Shown: positions 47,451-59,800, numbered from the stretch's first letter. The stretch: 64,000 nt of DNA from Gordius sp. MW1 (GCA_964036665.1 OZ038532.1:10248537-10312536), one strand, 5' to 3'. Made by a program: numbers and translations. The notes: a model not told the origin generated them from the letters alone.

Positions 47451-47630
47451 TATTATGTCTGGGAACCTTTATTTACTACAGATTTCGAAGCGATACAATA
47501 AATAGAAGAGTCAGTAAAACGTGTATATCAAAAGCATATATAAGTTACAACCAATTAACGATAATTTGATTGACAACACATCGGTAAATAACATATCCCC
47601 TGAGGCGCTTAGCACTCCAATTACTCTACA
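47451..47630 (-). repeat. 3' LTR of the gypsy element
   Basis: Matches 51376-51557; preceded on the minus strand by the polypurine tract at about 47634-47647. Confidence 0.9.
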
Positions 47631-50600
47631 GTTCCCCCCCCCCTTTTCACAGACAAAATCCTTAAGGAATGCTGGCGGTTTCCGACTAAGCTGCGGGTAT
47701 CTAGGTTCTTCTCTGGGCGTTCCTGACTGGTTTTGAATTTGTTCCCTTCTAGGTTCTCTGGGCGTTCCTGACTGGTTTTGAATTAGTTCCCTTGTAGCAC
47801 TTGTTCCCCGGTTTTGCATTTGTTCCCTTGAAGCACTTGTTCCCGCTTCCCTTTCTGATGATATTCTTTGCGGCCACCCGTTCTCTTGTCCCAGTGTGGT
47901 CCAATCCAGGATTTTCCGTTTCCTTACTTGATCCACGTGTCGGTGGTGTTTTCTTCCCTGTGCCCATACATCGTAGGACCGACTACCGTGCTTGGCTTTT
48001 ATCGTGCCTTCTACCCATTTGCTTGGTCCTAAAAACATACGTACCCAAACCAAGTCTCCTACGTTGAACCTCCGTGGGTTCCCGGTCTCTAAGCATTGTT
48101 GTGGTACGGTTTCCCTCAATACCTCCCATTTGGTTCGCATACGCCTTTTTAGCATCACCTCTGCTGGGCTTTTATTGGTTGTGGGGTGTTTTATCGATCT
48201 GTAGTTTTCCAAAAAGGTACTTAGCCCTCTTCCGACTCGTTTCTAATAATGGCTTCTTTAATTAATCGTACATATCTTTCTGCCAGACCGTTAGACGCAG
48301 GATGGTAAGGAGCTGTCCATCGCTGATTAATCCCTCTCATCTTGCAAAAATTCTGTAATTCCTGCCCTTTGAATTGCGGGCCGTTATCTGATATTAACCA
48401 TGGCGGATTTCCAAATCTAGCAAACGTTTCGGCAAGTTTTTTTATAATGGTGGTCGCTGTGGTGTCTTCTAATTTAAACACCTCTACCCATTTCGAGCTA
48501 TTGTCTACCATCACCAGTTATGACTTACCCTTGAGAGGACCCATGATATCGATATGTACTTGAACCCACGGTTTATGACTCGGTTGACAATCTATCAACA
48601 GTGCCTTCTTCGCCGCCGCTGCAGTGTAATTGCAATTCCGGCCCCCTTTCGCTACGCTCTATAAGTCATCGTCGAGAGTAGGCCACCATATATACTGCCC
48701 CGCCACTTCTTGCATTCTCTTGATACCCACGTGGCCCCTATGTAGTTTTTGGAGTGCCGCTCCTCGTAACATAGCCGGAATTAATATTCGTCGTCCTTTG
48801 TAAAATATTATGTTTTTGGCTTCGTGTATCTTTGGCAGGTGTTTTTGGTAGGAGCGTTTTAGACCATCAGTGACCATTGTGTTTTGTTTACCTCTCATCC
48901 ACTCTTTTACCTGACGTAAGCCGGGATCATCCAAGGTGTGTTGTCTTACTACGTTCACTGATATAAATGGATTTTTCGAGTCTTCTAGCATTTCCTCGCT
49001 AACCTGATACACGTTTTCGTTCGGTTTTCTGGACAAGAAATCTGCCGCGTTTTCGAATCCCTTGTTGTACACAAATTTGGTCGTGGAGCCTGATACCATG
49101 AGCGCCCACCTAGTTAGACGTGGTGACCATTGTTCCTTGCCCCTTTTGCTCTGATCAAAAATATATACTAGGGGTCTATGATCCGTCATGATAGTAACGC
49201 TTCGTCCTTGTATATATTCATTGAACTTTTTTAGTCCATAAACCACTGCAAGGGCCTCTCGTTCGATCGTCGAATACCGGCTTTCACTATCGTTTAATGC
49301 TCTTGAAGCATAGGCCACCGCTCTCCAATTCTCCCCTAGTGCTCGTCGCTGTAAGATGGCCCCTAACCCTGTACCAGAGGCGTCTACAACCAGGCCAGTC
49401 TCCCAATCTTCATTAAAGTATGCCAGTACGGGGGCTTTAGTCAGCGCGGACTTGATGGCTTCAAATGCGCCATGTTGTTCCCCACCCCAATGGTACAACA
49501 CGTTTTTTTTCATGAGTTTCTGAATCGGGTGCACGATTTTGGCGTAGTCGTTAATAAACTTTGAAAAATATGCTGTTAACCCAAGGAACGATTTTATTTC
49601 ATTTTTGTTAGTTAAATCTTTCCACTGCTTGACCAGTTCGGCTTTATTGTCGTTGATTTTAATCCCCTTGTTACTTATTACGTATCCCAAAAATGTTACT
49701 TCCTTGGCCCACAAGATGCTCTTGGAAATGTTTGGCACGAAACCCCACATTTGTAACGTTTCTAGTACTTTGAGTAACCGCTCGTTGTGTATTTCTTTCG
49801 TTTCCCCTGCGATTAGTATATCATCGATGTATACCGCCCCCCCCCCTCCATGCCTCCTAAAATCTGATCCATTGTTTTTTGGAAAATCGCCGCGGCGCAA
49901 TTTAAGCCAAAAGGCATTCTGTTAACTTTAAATAGGCCCTTGTGCGTGGAGATAGTCAATCGTTGGCTCGTCTCTGGACCTAATTCTAGCTGTAGGTACG
50001 CTTTCGTTAGGTCCAGCTTAGTAAAACAACACGCGTTATTGAGTTTATTTAACAAATCGTCGATTTTGGGTAAGGGGTACAACAAACCTTGCGCGTATTT
50101 GTTTATAGTAAATCGGTAATCAATACATAATCGCAGAGTCCCATCGCTTTTTTTCACGGGCTGGACTGGCCCATCTTGAGAAATCGATCGGCTTTATTAC
50201 CCCGTCTCTGACCCATTTATCCAGCTCTTCTTCTACTTCTTTCTTCCACGCCCTCGGCACCCTTCGTGCGGGGATAAATACGGGATCTATGCCCTCTTTT
50301 AACGGTACTTCCACCGTTATTCCCTAGACTGCTTTTGGGAATTCGTTTAGCTGGCCATCCCATTGCTTCATCACGTGCCAAATCGCGGACTTGGTATCCT
50401 TCGGTCTTTCCCCGTAATTGACCGCGAACCGTTCCGCCGCAGCTCTGGAGTTCCAACTAATTCATCGCCATATTACGGGCTCGAATTCTTGGATCCAATC
50501 GATCCCACAGGCGGCCCCGCTACGTCTGCTACCAATAACGACAGCTGTTTTCTCGTGCCCCCCATTCGGACATCGGCTTGCACCTTGGCTACGATCTTTA

Positions 50601-50918
50601 TTTCTTCGTGGCTGTACGCGTACACCGTCCCGTCGGGACGTGCTCTTTGTTGCGTGGGATCTCCTTCGCCCATCTTCGCGCCGGTATTATCGATACCGTG
50701 GCGCCGGTATCGAAGATGCATTGGAATAATTCGTTATTAATATATATATGTACTGTTAACACATCTAAAGCATGGTTTAACCTGTGATTTTGGACCGGCC
50801 AAGGCCACGCTTCTCGTCTCGCCACTACGCTCCACGCCTCTTTAGCCCGTCTTGCAAGGTGCTTAGTTCCCCATTTATCGTCTCGGCCGTTAACGCTAGC
50901 TCTCGTAGGCGGTCCCAT
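47511..50918 (-). pseudogene. pol region of the gypsy element (frameshifted)
   Basis: Open segments in order: 50918-50598 with protease motif FDTGATVSIIP; 50314-50120 and 50157-49813 with the first half of reverse transcriptase (CIDYR, LDLTKAYLQLELG, MPFGL); 49900-48659 with the catalytic box YIDDILIAG, RNase H (VDASGTGLGAIL, MTDHRPLV) and the integrase zinc region (HRGHVGIKRMQ); 48514-48221 with the integrase core (ISDNGPQFKG, NGLAERYV); 48212-47511 with the C-terminal domain (VGDLVWVRM, HRHVDQVRKR) and a tandemly repeated Q/N/S/G-rich tail. A run of ten C bases near 49837-49846 lies at the frameshift directly before YIDD. Key catalytic residues seen are intact, so decay is recent. Confidence 0.88.
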
Positions 50919-51349
50919 TTGATGTCATTTTCTGCCAACAGTCTCGCCTGTAAGCTTCTATCGCGCAATCCTATTATGAATTGGTCGACTATTCTGTTCT
51001 GCAATTCTTCGTTTCCGAAGTTGCAGCTGTTAGCTCCGGCCTTGATTCTATTAGCGTACGCGTCTATCGTCTCTCCATGGCCTTGTCTAACCTTTGATAA
51101 TCCGTACCTCTTTGCTCTCGATCATGAATTTTTCTGGAATATTTTCTTAACCGAGTTTTAGCTTTATCATATGTAATTCCTGTCAATGCGGTCTATAATC
51201 CTCTGGTCTTAATTGGAATGCCTCCCCATCAAGGCTGGTTAATAATAGAGCTGCTTTTTGCTCTTCTGTCTCAGTCCTATTGCTCCTAAGGAATAGCTCA
51301 AAATGTGTTATAAAAGCGTCGATGTTAGCCGTTGTTTTGTATTTCTGCA
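50900..51349 (-). pseudogene. gag region of the gypsy element
   Basis: Opens at an ATG near 51349 with a Gag-like segment (TTANIDAFITHFELFLRSN, LLLTSLDGEAFQL), then frameshifts near 51190; a later piece reads QFIIGLRDRSLQARLLAEND. No zinc knuckle recognised. Confidence 0.65.
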
Positions 51350-51360
51350 TCCCCGCGTAG

Positions 51361-51374
51361 GTTTCACGTCGCCA
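51361..51374 (-). other. Primer-binding site of the gypsy element
   Basis: Minus-strand TGGCGACGTGAAAC directly after the 5' LTR (one-base gap). Begins with TGG, complementary to the CCA end of a tRNA; the tRNA species is not determined. Confidence 0.85.
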
Positions 51375-51375
51375 C

Positions 51376-51557
51376 TATTATGTCTGGGAACCTTTATTTA
51401 CTACAGATTTCGAATCGATACAATAAATAGAAAAGTCAGTAAAACGTGTATATCAAAGCATATATAAGTTACAACCAATTAACGATAATTTGATTGACAA
51501 CACATCGGTAAATAACATATCCCCTGAGGCGCTTCGCACTCCAATTACCTCTCTACA
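51376..51557 (-). repeat. 5' LTR of the gypsy element
   Basis: Minus strand starts TGTAGAGAGG and ends CCCAGACATAATA. Matches 47451-47630. Confidence 0.9.
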
Positions 51558-51562
51558 GTTTG

Positions 51563-52680
51563 CGCACTCAGTACTAATGAAGGGCACAAGTTTGTATAAT
51601 CAATCTGTGCGCCTTTCATTCTATGTTCTGACAGTGTAAAGGGATGTGAAGAGAGTTTAGATTAGTTTGCTCTACCTTTACATAGAGGCCCGCAAAGTCA
51701 CTTTTGTTCAAACCGATCCTAACCTTATAGCGTATTAAATTTCTAAAAAGATAACGAGCATTTTTTCCGAAAATACTAGATACATAAATACATACATTTA
51801 ACACCACACTCATTATATAGCTTTGATTTCTCAATACTCTTTTTCTTTTATTTTCATAATATTTTCAAATAAAGGTTAAAATCCTTTAAAGGTCATTATG
51901 CTCTTCACCCGACAACATTTTATTTGTTTGACTTTTCGGCTTTAAGTTGGCAATATATGAAAGGCGAGCTTTTAATTTTAAATTTGTTTTTAACTTTTGG
52001 TCAATCAACCTACTAATTTCAAAAATTGCTTGATTTCTAATAAAATGGGGTAACTTTATTAAATGTTAGGGGCTGTTGGTTTTATAGTTTTACATAAATG
52101 AACATAGATAAAGTCCATCGCTCCATACCTTTAAAGGATATAGATGAGTTTCTACTTTTTTCAAAGAAAGGCGTTTAAGTTCCTTCAAGAGCTAAGTTAT
52201 GTATTGTCAAAATTTTAAAAATGTATCATATACAATTGAATATTTTACCCTGATATATAATATATTCAAATTAATTATCGAACATACATGCTAATTTATC
52301 ACCAAGAAAGGGTCTTTCTATATTCTACGAAAACCTGTCTTAAATAATTGGAATTGACAAAATTTAATAAAAATTTTGTTATAGCATATTAAACATTGCC
52401 TCGAAATTTGATTTAGTGATAAATGAGATGACAAAATATTCGAAACATGTAGGGCTTATAAAAAATAATTGTAAAGCCTCAAATTCGTGCGTTAGAACAA
52501 CAATGTGGGAGTCTAAGCCCTTCTGACTTGAAATTGATTTATACCTTGGATTTGCTCTAAGCCGTTTCTTATTTACTAATTAACGATAATGAGAGACATC
52601 CAAAAGCCAAGTCATTTCGTTGTTGTATATTCTGTACCAATTACATAGTACTATGCGTAGAGACAACGCGGATGTAATCA
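51563..52680. other. No gene; trace of GCAAAGTCAC repeat
   Basis: AT-rich. CCCGCAAAGTCACTTTTGTT at about 51688 is the same end word as at 40560 and 24330, but no minisatellite follows. Confidence 0.45.
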
Positions 52681-52689
52681 AAGTTGCCA

Positions 52690-53340
52690 CAAGTGGCTCA
52701 AAAGTCAACAATCAAAAAATGTTTTAACGTTCATCTGAACGTTAAAAACACCCCATTGCTGAATAGCCATAAGTACCCAAAATTAAACCGTTTTACATAT
52801 CTCGGCTCTAGGCTACATCAAGAGGGAGGCTGCGCAAAAGAAGTTAATACACGGACCTCAAAAGGATGGCTTTAATGTCAAAGTATGCCTATGTAATGTG
52901 CGAAAATAAAATGCCTATAATTGAAGAACAAGGACAAATCCATAGTTAGACCAACTTTCCTCTATGGAAGTGAAACATAGGCATTAAAAGTTCGGGGAGA
53001 AAAATTATTACAAGCCATTGAGATGGGCGATGAGAATGAAACGGTGGACCTTGGGTTATAATAAGCTTGACTATATGTTGAATGATTGTCTAAGAGCAAA
53101 ATGGGAACCCCGTGGCAAACTTGATTAATGAAAATCGGTTAAAATGATAGTCATGTACCAAGAAGGGAGACGAATAATTTAAACCGAAAAGTAGTGGACA
53201 TGAACGGGTTGCGGAATACAAGAATAGCTCAACCTCGTGTTAGGTGGGAAGGGCAAGTAGAGTAAGTTATGAAAACTTAGAAGATAACTTAGGAAATGGC
53301 CCTTACTCGATCAAGTTACACGAGACAAAGCAAATCCCTT
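52690..53340 (+). pseudogene. RTE-type LINE 3' fragment
   Basis: Decayed C-terminal region of an RTE-clade reverse transcriptase: LNRFTYLGSRLHQEGGCAKE, a truncated TRTSKGWL, MCENKMPI, RPTFLYGSET, KLLQAIEM and further degraded words up to about 53300. Stops and frameshifts throughout. Same family and region as 27290-27600. Confidence 0.82.
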
Positions 53341-55320
53341 GACTGAGCGATCAAATACATGATAAAGAAAAAGAAGATTTTGCCAAAACCCCACTTTTGC
53401 ATTTTTTAATTTATATTTTTGGCTATATTTTAATAAATAATATATAGCTATAATATAGCCGTTTTTAAATATTGTCGTTGATATTTTACAATATGTATCA
53501 ATAAAATTTTTATTTCCATTTAGATCATGAAAGTTTGGCTTGCACAAGCTCTAGGTCAAAGGTAAAGAAAGGAGGATAATTGAAACTGATAAGCGTAATA
53601 ATGATGTGGTGAAAAGGTATTAAGAACTTTGGAATATAATGATCATTAATATTGACAAACACCTATACAAAAAAATTTCAACCACCGTTTACCCTCTCTT
53701 GTTTAAGTAAAAATAAAGTTGAGTCCCCAGGGCTAAAAGCTGTACGACACATTATGGACCACAGCTCAAATGGACTCAAAAGCTTATAAATGCATACATA
53801 TTCCTTTATTACAAAATTAGTATCAAATGGCTCTCATGGAGTAATATCTGAAACCTTAAAAAAGGTGAATGTTTAAATCATTCTTAAGTTTGTTTGTAAA
53901 GATAATAATATACAATAAATACATAAAATATTTAAAACAAGGGGCTTCGTCCCTGTGAGGGGGGGGGGGGCGGGGTGTTAGGGGCTATGCTCCCAACACT
54001 CCCCCCTATAGGGTCTGACTCGGGGTTCGTTTTTTTGTTTTGGTACATCGGCCTAGTTTTGGGGTATTGTTTTTACAAAATACACTCCGTATAAACATAG
54101 CACATTTGCTATGCAATTTATAAGTAAGATAGAGGGGAAGGGTCGAGCTTGCCTATGAGGTCGGAGAAGGTAATGGTCAAGCAGGAAGTCAGATAATACT
54201 CGTACAACGTTAAAATTGTTTTTTTACATACACAATTTTCATATTAAAAATAAATGGCAAAACGTGCAGGCACAAAAATAAAAATAGATTTTGGCCTTTG
54301 ACCGGGGTCAGATAAAGTAGAAGTAAGCAACGGTCAGCATTAATTTACGGGAAATTATTTAGCCAGTTTCGCAATCATCCGTTATAAAGCAATAACCTAG
54401 ACAAGTTGCCAAAAGAAAGTTATGTATAAGAATAATAAGCCGGGCCCATAAACAATATGTATATTGGGCTCGGGCGAGGTCAATAAATTAAAACCAGCGG
54501 TCATTAGTTAGGCTATTTGCGAAAGCAAAATGCATAAGTACACAGCCATAAAAACCCGTATAAATTTCCACGGCAATAAAGCAAAAAAGTTGGACACGAC
54601 AAGACATGACAATTGCATAGCAATAAACAAAATGCATCAAATAGTAAATATAAACTATTCTAATATAAAATCTTTGAAAGGATCTCCCAAAATTGGCCAA
54701 GAATCAGCAAACGATTTAAAATTTTATGGCTTAAAAATACCAAGTCTTTATTTAGGGTACGGAATGTTAAGACGGCGGTGAAAGTCTCCCAACAGATTAA
54801 AAAATGCTAAAATTCATTTATCAAAAGTGCCCAAACACGAAGCTTTCAATGGCAAATTTGCGAGTTTAAAAGGGTTTTTATTCATTTTTCACCTCACGGC
54901 AAAAACTAAAGCATTGTTGTTGTTGTTAAAAAGGGAAAATAGGTTTGACAAAAGAAGTCCTACATGTGGTGAGTTCATTGCTCCATGGGACTAACGAAGA
55001 CCTATAGGCGCATGCGTCTCTCCAATTAAAGTCCAATGGCTCTAAAGATGGATCGGATCTTTGCTTACTTTAAGACTTTGAACTAAGGCCCGGCCTTATT
55101 GCGTCTACCATACTTAAATTTGTTTGCCAGGCAGTGAAGGGGATGTCTTGCTTGTTCGTCTACGAGTGTATTGCAATTTCTACAAGTAAATGGCTTCGAA
55201 AATTTTACCCCTAGTCTGAGATCTATGACGAAAATCTTAAGTCATTCAGCATCATCCCTAAGAGGGAGTACAGCTTTTAGTTAAAGAATCTTTATGATAT
55301 GAGCAGCGAACCCTTAAGGC
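53341..55320. other. No recognisable gene; one G/C-rich repeat
   Basis: AT-rich apart from about 53940-54030, where GGGGCTTCGTCCC, a G run, and GGGGCTATGCTCCC with CCCCCTATAGGG form short inverted repeats. The opposed ORFs at 54488-54781 show no family motif. Confidence 0.4.
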
Positions 55321-55331
55321 ATTAAAATGAT

Positions 55332-55521
55332 CATGGGCGTAGCCAGGTTTTGGATTAGAGGGGGGGGGGGGCAAAACGTTTAAAAGTTCAATTAGAGGGG
55401 GGCAAAACATAAATTTTTTTAAATTTTCATAGTTTTTGCATTGGAAATTTTTTTTTCTCGTAAATTAGGGGGGGGGGGGAATCCGCCCCCCCCCCCCCCC
55501 TGCTCCCTATCTACGCCCATG
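55332..55521. mobile_element. hAT-type MITE, CATGGGCGTAGCC family, copy 9
   Basis: Starts CATGGGCGTAGCC, ends CTACGCCCATG. Flanks AAAATGAT (55324-55331) and AAAATTAT (55522-55529) differ at one base. Contains several long G and C runs. Confidence 0.8.
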
Positions 55522-55713
55522 AAAATTATTGTACTATTTAGCACCCTAATAAGTGTTTTGAATACAAAATTTTGCTTAAATAATAGTTTAAAAATGAGAG
55601 AAAATTTGAATTTTGTCTCATTTAACATTCAATACATAACGCGCTAATGACGATCAATCCAAACTATATACATACTACTTAAATAAATAAAACCTAAAAA
55701 CAAGTTTAAAAGG

Positions 55714-55883
55714 CATGGACGTAGCCAGCATTGGGATAGAGGAGGGGGCCTAAATTAGGGATGTGCAAAATGATCATTTTTCAAAATTTTAGCCATAACT
55801 TTAATTAATTTCAACAATTTTTTTTGATTTAGAGGGGAGTCAGACGCCGGTCCCTGCCCCCTCCCTTGGTTACGACGCCCATG
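55714..55883. mobile_element. hAT-type MITE, CATGGGCGTAGCC family, copy 10
   Basis: Starts CATGGACGTAGCC and ends TACGACGCCCATG, with the family interior (CAAAATGATCATTTTTCAAA, TTTAGCCATAA). No matching 8-bp flanks found (TTAAAAGG / TAGGAGGC), so one end may be decayed. Confidence 0.7.
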
Positions 55884-56269
55884 TAGGAGGCAATAATTAG
55901 ATTTATAGTCCCATCAGATGTGATAACCATAGACAAATGAAATAATAGACTGCCGAACAGCTTATTTTTACTATTAAAATCATTCAGACACCATTATAGC
56001 TACCATCTTGAAGGAAAAACTCAACCACAGGTATATTTATAGTTGTCCACCATATAATATTTAGAAAATCAATAAGACTATAAGCTTAATTTATGAATTT
56101 AAAAAAAATAAGGAAAAACAATAAATTATGTTGACTTTTATTGTTTGGATACAATTTCCCACAATAGCGGTTTCTAAACTTGCTGAAAAATTATCAGCTG
56201 TTCGGCAGTCTATGGTTTTTTTAGTCTATAGTGATACCATACGGAACCTAAACAGATCTGTAAGACCGG

Positions 56270-56540
56270 GTGGTCCGTCAACTTGCCAAAAACCATCTTG
56301 CCGAATTGGATGTCCCAATGTTAAAAAATGTCCCCCAATTAGAAAATGTCTCACAACAAAAAAGGATATTAATTCTTCAATTTCGAATTAAAGTTATACT
56401 TTAGGTATTTTTTATAATAAAATTGAAAATTATTATGAAAGGTACTCAATTTAGGGCCTTCTTTATGATAATGGGGAAATAATCGTTAATGTCCCAGGGC
56501 AAATTCGGTAAGATTGTTTTTGGCGAGTTAATAGGGCATC
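56270..56540. repeat. Inverted-repeat element, GCCCTATCAACTC family, second copy
   Basis: Arms GTCAACTTGCCAAAAACCAT and TTTTTGGCGAGTTAATAGGGC region are inverted. The interior shares CTTTATGATAATGGGGA with 29435-29700 in opposite orientation. Confidence 0.65.
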
Positions 56541-56569
56541 GTAAGACCCATTTTAGGGTATCATTTCAA

Positions 56570-56775
56570 AATGTCACAGTCCAAAATGCAACTAAGCCAC
56601 ATCGTGAGATTCGCAATTACTCATTGCGCAAGCGCATAATTTCCATTGGGTAGTGTTTTAGGTCAGCGTTTTAGGGTTAGGGTTAGGTTTAGATGCACAT
56701 CAAATTCCCTCCCCATTTGAGATTTAATTTTTCGTGATATTCGTGTGACATTTTGGACTGTGACATTTTGAACCC
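56570..56775. mobile_element. TIR element with telomere-like core, second copy
   Basis: Ends CAAAATGTCACAGTCCAAAA (left) and TTTTGGACTGTGACATTTTG (right) are perfect reverse complements. AAGACCCATT occurs on both outer sides (about 56541 and 56777), pointing to a target duplication. The interior has TTTTAGGGTTAGGGTTAGG and CATTTGAGATTTAATTT, shared with 33247-33454. It lies just upstream of the FAXC start codon (56839). Confidence 0.72.
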
Positions 56776-56838
56776 AAGACCCATTAGTACAAAATCAGCT
56801 GATATCCAAATTTTTTTTCTTATAATCGCTCATTGAAC

Positions 56839-59800
56839 ATGGCCACTCCAAATTACCCATCCATTACTATTCATAATCAAGAGATAGGAATTAAACAGAC
56901 AGTATTATTCATTGGAGGAGCCGTAATTTTAGGTCATGGTATATGGTATTTAAGAACAAGATTGCATGAGTGAGTAAACATCTTTATTATGGAAGTTTTT
57001 TAATTTATTTTTTTATCAATTTTCTGGTATTCTAAACTTTGAAATTAATATTTTGTTTTCTATTTTTCAGAAAAAAACTCAAGCATCCAAATGATTCTGT
57101 AATTTTGCATCAAATACCTAGAGCAAAATTCATACCAAGCATATCATACCATTCTTTAAAGATTGAAACATTTTTGAGAATGGCAAACATACCATATATA
57201 GTAAGTTTTTGTTAGAGAATTTAAAATATTAACATTTAATTGACAGAATGAATTTGGATTTGTTAGATCTCCAAGGGGCAACTTACCATGGCTGGAATAC
57301 AAGGGCCAAATTATTGGTGATGCTCAGACGGCAATTGAACATTTTAGCCTGCTTAAATCAATTATCCTTAATCCCCAATTTAGTGATAGAGATAAAGCTA
57401 TAGCATTAGCCTTTAGAATTTTAACTGAAAATCATTTGTATTGGTAAGTTTAACGCTATTTAATGGTTTTTAAAATGTACAAGTATTTTATTAAGCAAAA
57501 GTGAATCAAAGCTTTATAAAGTTTAATCGTTTTTGAGGGGGGGGGGCTGTTGTGTCCACTAAGTAATGGTCAAGCCATAAATAGTGAATTAAAATGCTTT
57601 CTTTCTTTTATTTTTAAGGTAATTGGCAAAAATGTTCATCTTAGAGAGGTTGTTATTTTAATTTTGTTTTTCATGGAAATATTTAACATCAAGTTTGCAT
57701 AGAATAATATGGTAAACAAAATTTTATGTTGTTTAATCTCAAGGGCTTTAAATCAATAATAACCAATTTGCAAAGCAACCCCACTATGTTTAGGGAAAAC
57801 ATCGATAACATGTTTGCCTCTAAGCTAGATACTTTTTTTTCAATGTTTGCCTCTAAGCTCGATACTTTTTTTTTCAAAATTAAAACACTTTTGTCCTTAT
57901 CTTGTTTTGGTAGTCAAATTTATAGTATGTCACATCGTTTTAAGTTCTGTTGCAATAGGCTTAATTGAAAATTACCTTTTAGAAAACACTATCTTAATAG
58001 CCCATCTCTTAAGTATTTTATTATATGTCCGTAAGTCTAAAGTGCGCGTTTTAGATTAATGTGCATACAGTTAACAAAACAAATTGTAAGTAATGCTCCA
58101 TAACTCCAATTCAAATCCATAAATCATTTTCGAATCACTGAGACTTAAAACTACACCCTTAGAAAAAAACGTTACCCGTGTATTTTCCTGGTCTGTTTAT
58201 ATTTAGTCGACTAAAACCAAAGATCGACCAAACAGAACCAAGCCCTTTTTACAACACTGACATACCATACACTATAGAGCAGAGTCCTGCAGGTTTAATC
58301 AAAATTAACTGGGGGTCTGCATGGGCCGGGGGTTAGCCCCCAGATAAACAATGCGGATTTTATCTGGCCCTAATTCAAAGTTATGATGATGAATACATAG
58401 GAATCAAAAAATCCCGGCCCGTCTCCCCTCCCCACGGGTTGGGGTCGGGCGGGCACCAAAACAAGATTTGGATGAAATTTTTTTCTAGTCTATCATTTTC
58501 ATTTCGCGTATTAGTTTGTCACTTTTTTTATTGTATAATATTTATCAATCGTAGTTCTTATCCAAAAAAAACGAGCACTAAATTGATGTTAGAAAATATA
58601 ATTAAATTATTGCAAAAAATATAAACAATCTTTATTCCGGACCGGGAAGTTCAGACAGCCTTAATGATTCGGGCATGGCCGGGCTGATACTTAGAAGGGT
58701 TAGGGTCGGCCTGGGCGGGCAATTAAATAATAAAATGGAAACGGGCCCGGTTACGACAAAATAGGTAATTATATTAGGGTTTTATCGGGCTTGCCTGAAT
58801 TGGGTTGCTTTTGAAAATTAATGGAAATGTCGGGAAATTTGGGGTCCGCCACTGCAGGACTCTGCTATGAAAATTCGCTATCACTTACAAATTTTAAATG
58901 CCTTCTTAGAACAAATTTTCTGAGACCAAACGAAGTCGTTTGTCAATTTTAAACAAGAGGGAGGGAGTGGCAAATTACACTGTACAATTATTAATATTTT
59001 TATAATCCGAGCCGATGGGCAACCCCTTATATTATATTTTATTCTACACATTCTGTTCAGGGTTTTGAGGGAATTTAGGTGGAATATAACGGGAATCAAT
59101 CCCTTGTTGGACCTAATGGACTATCCGGGTCAGTCTTGTAAGCGGGTATTCATATGGATTTATTCCAAGTTAGCGCTTAAACCGCGATTCGCGCGCGAAT
59201 CTCGCGTACACGGTATCGCTAAATTCAACGGGGCCCAAATACTTTCGTTCGGCGAAAACGACCTTAGAGCCTTGTCTTCCTTCCTAGGTTACCAATTCTT
59301 TCACCCAAACCCGGGATTGGCTTGTTAAAGGGTCAATTTTACAAAGTTTAATTTTAGCGTCGGAATTTGTTTTTTTGAAGTATTTTGCAAAGAAATTTTT
59401 AATTGTTAACGATTTAATAAAAAGTAATGAGTATCAAATTTTAGATTTTTCCGTAGTGTCGATATTCGGGTTATATAAAAGTGATTTTGAGTCTATGCTA
59501 TAAGATTGATTAAAGTCGACGTTAATAAAAATTTGCCATATTTTAATCGTTTCTAAGTAATTTGAGGTTCGTGGGTCTATGACAAATTTTGTTTTAAACC
59601 TAGTCAATCGTGAATGATATTTACGATAGTGTTAAATATTAAAAGGTTTTCACAGCCATCAGAAATTGAGTAAGGAGGTTTTGACGAATAGTTTTGAATT
59701 TAAAGAGAAATGAGTTTGTCCATGGTTCTTTAAATAATCGGAGTATATATACTTGTTGTGGCAATTGTGTTCATATCTCGTCTTTATTTAGTTTGGATAA

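Larger units (their letters stand above)
47451..51557 (-). mobile_element. Near-complete Ty3/gypsy retrotransposon
   Basis: 4.1-kb element on the minus strand. LTRs 51376-51557 (5') and 47451-47630 (3') differ by about three substitutions and two small indels. Perfect 5-bp duplication GTTTG at 47446-47450 and 51558-51562. Primer-binding site TGGCGACGTGAAAC one base inside the 5' LTR; polypurine tract AAAAGGGGGGGGGG before the 3' LTR. Order: short gag, protease, reverse transcriptase, RNase H, integrase. GC content is clearly above the host background, which supports a recent arrival. Several frameshifts mean this copy should not be autonomous. Confidence 0.93.

Noticed and set aside
47801..48265. 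Plus-strand ORFs over the gypsy element
   Set aside because: Antisense shadows of the integrase and its tail.
54488..54781. Opposed ORFs on both strands
   Set aside because: Mutual shadows; neither shows a motif or splice context.
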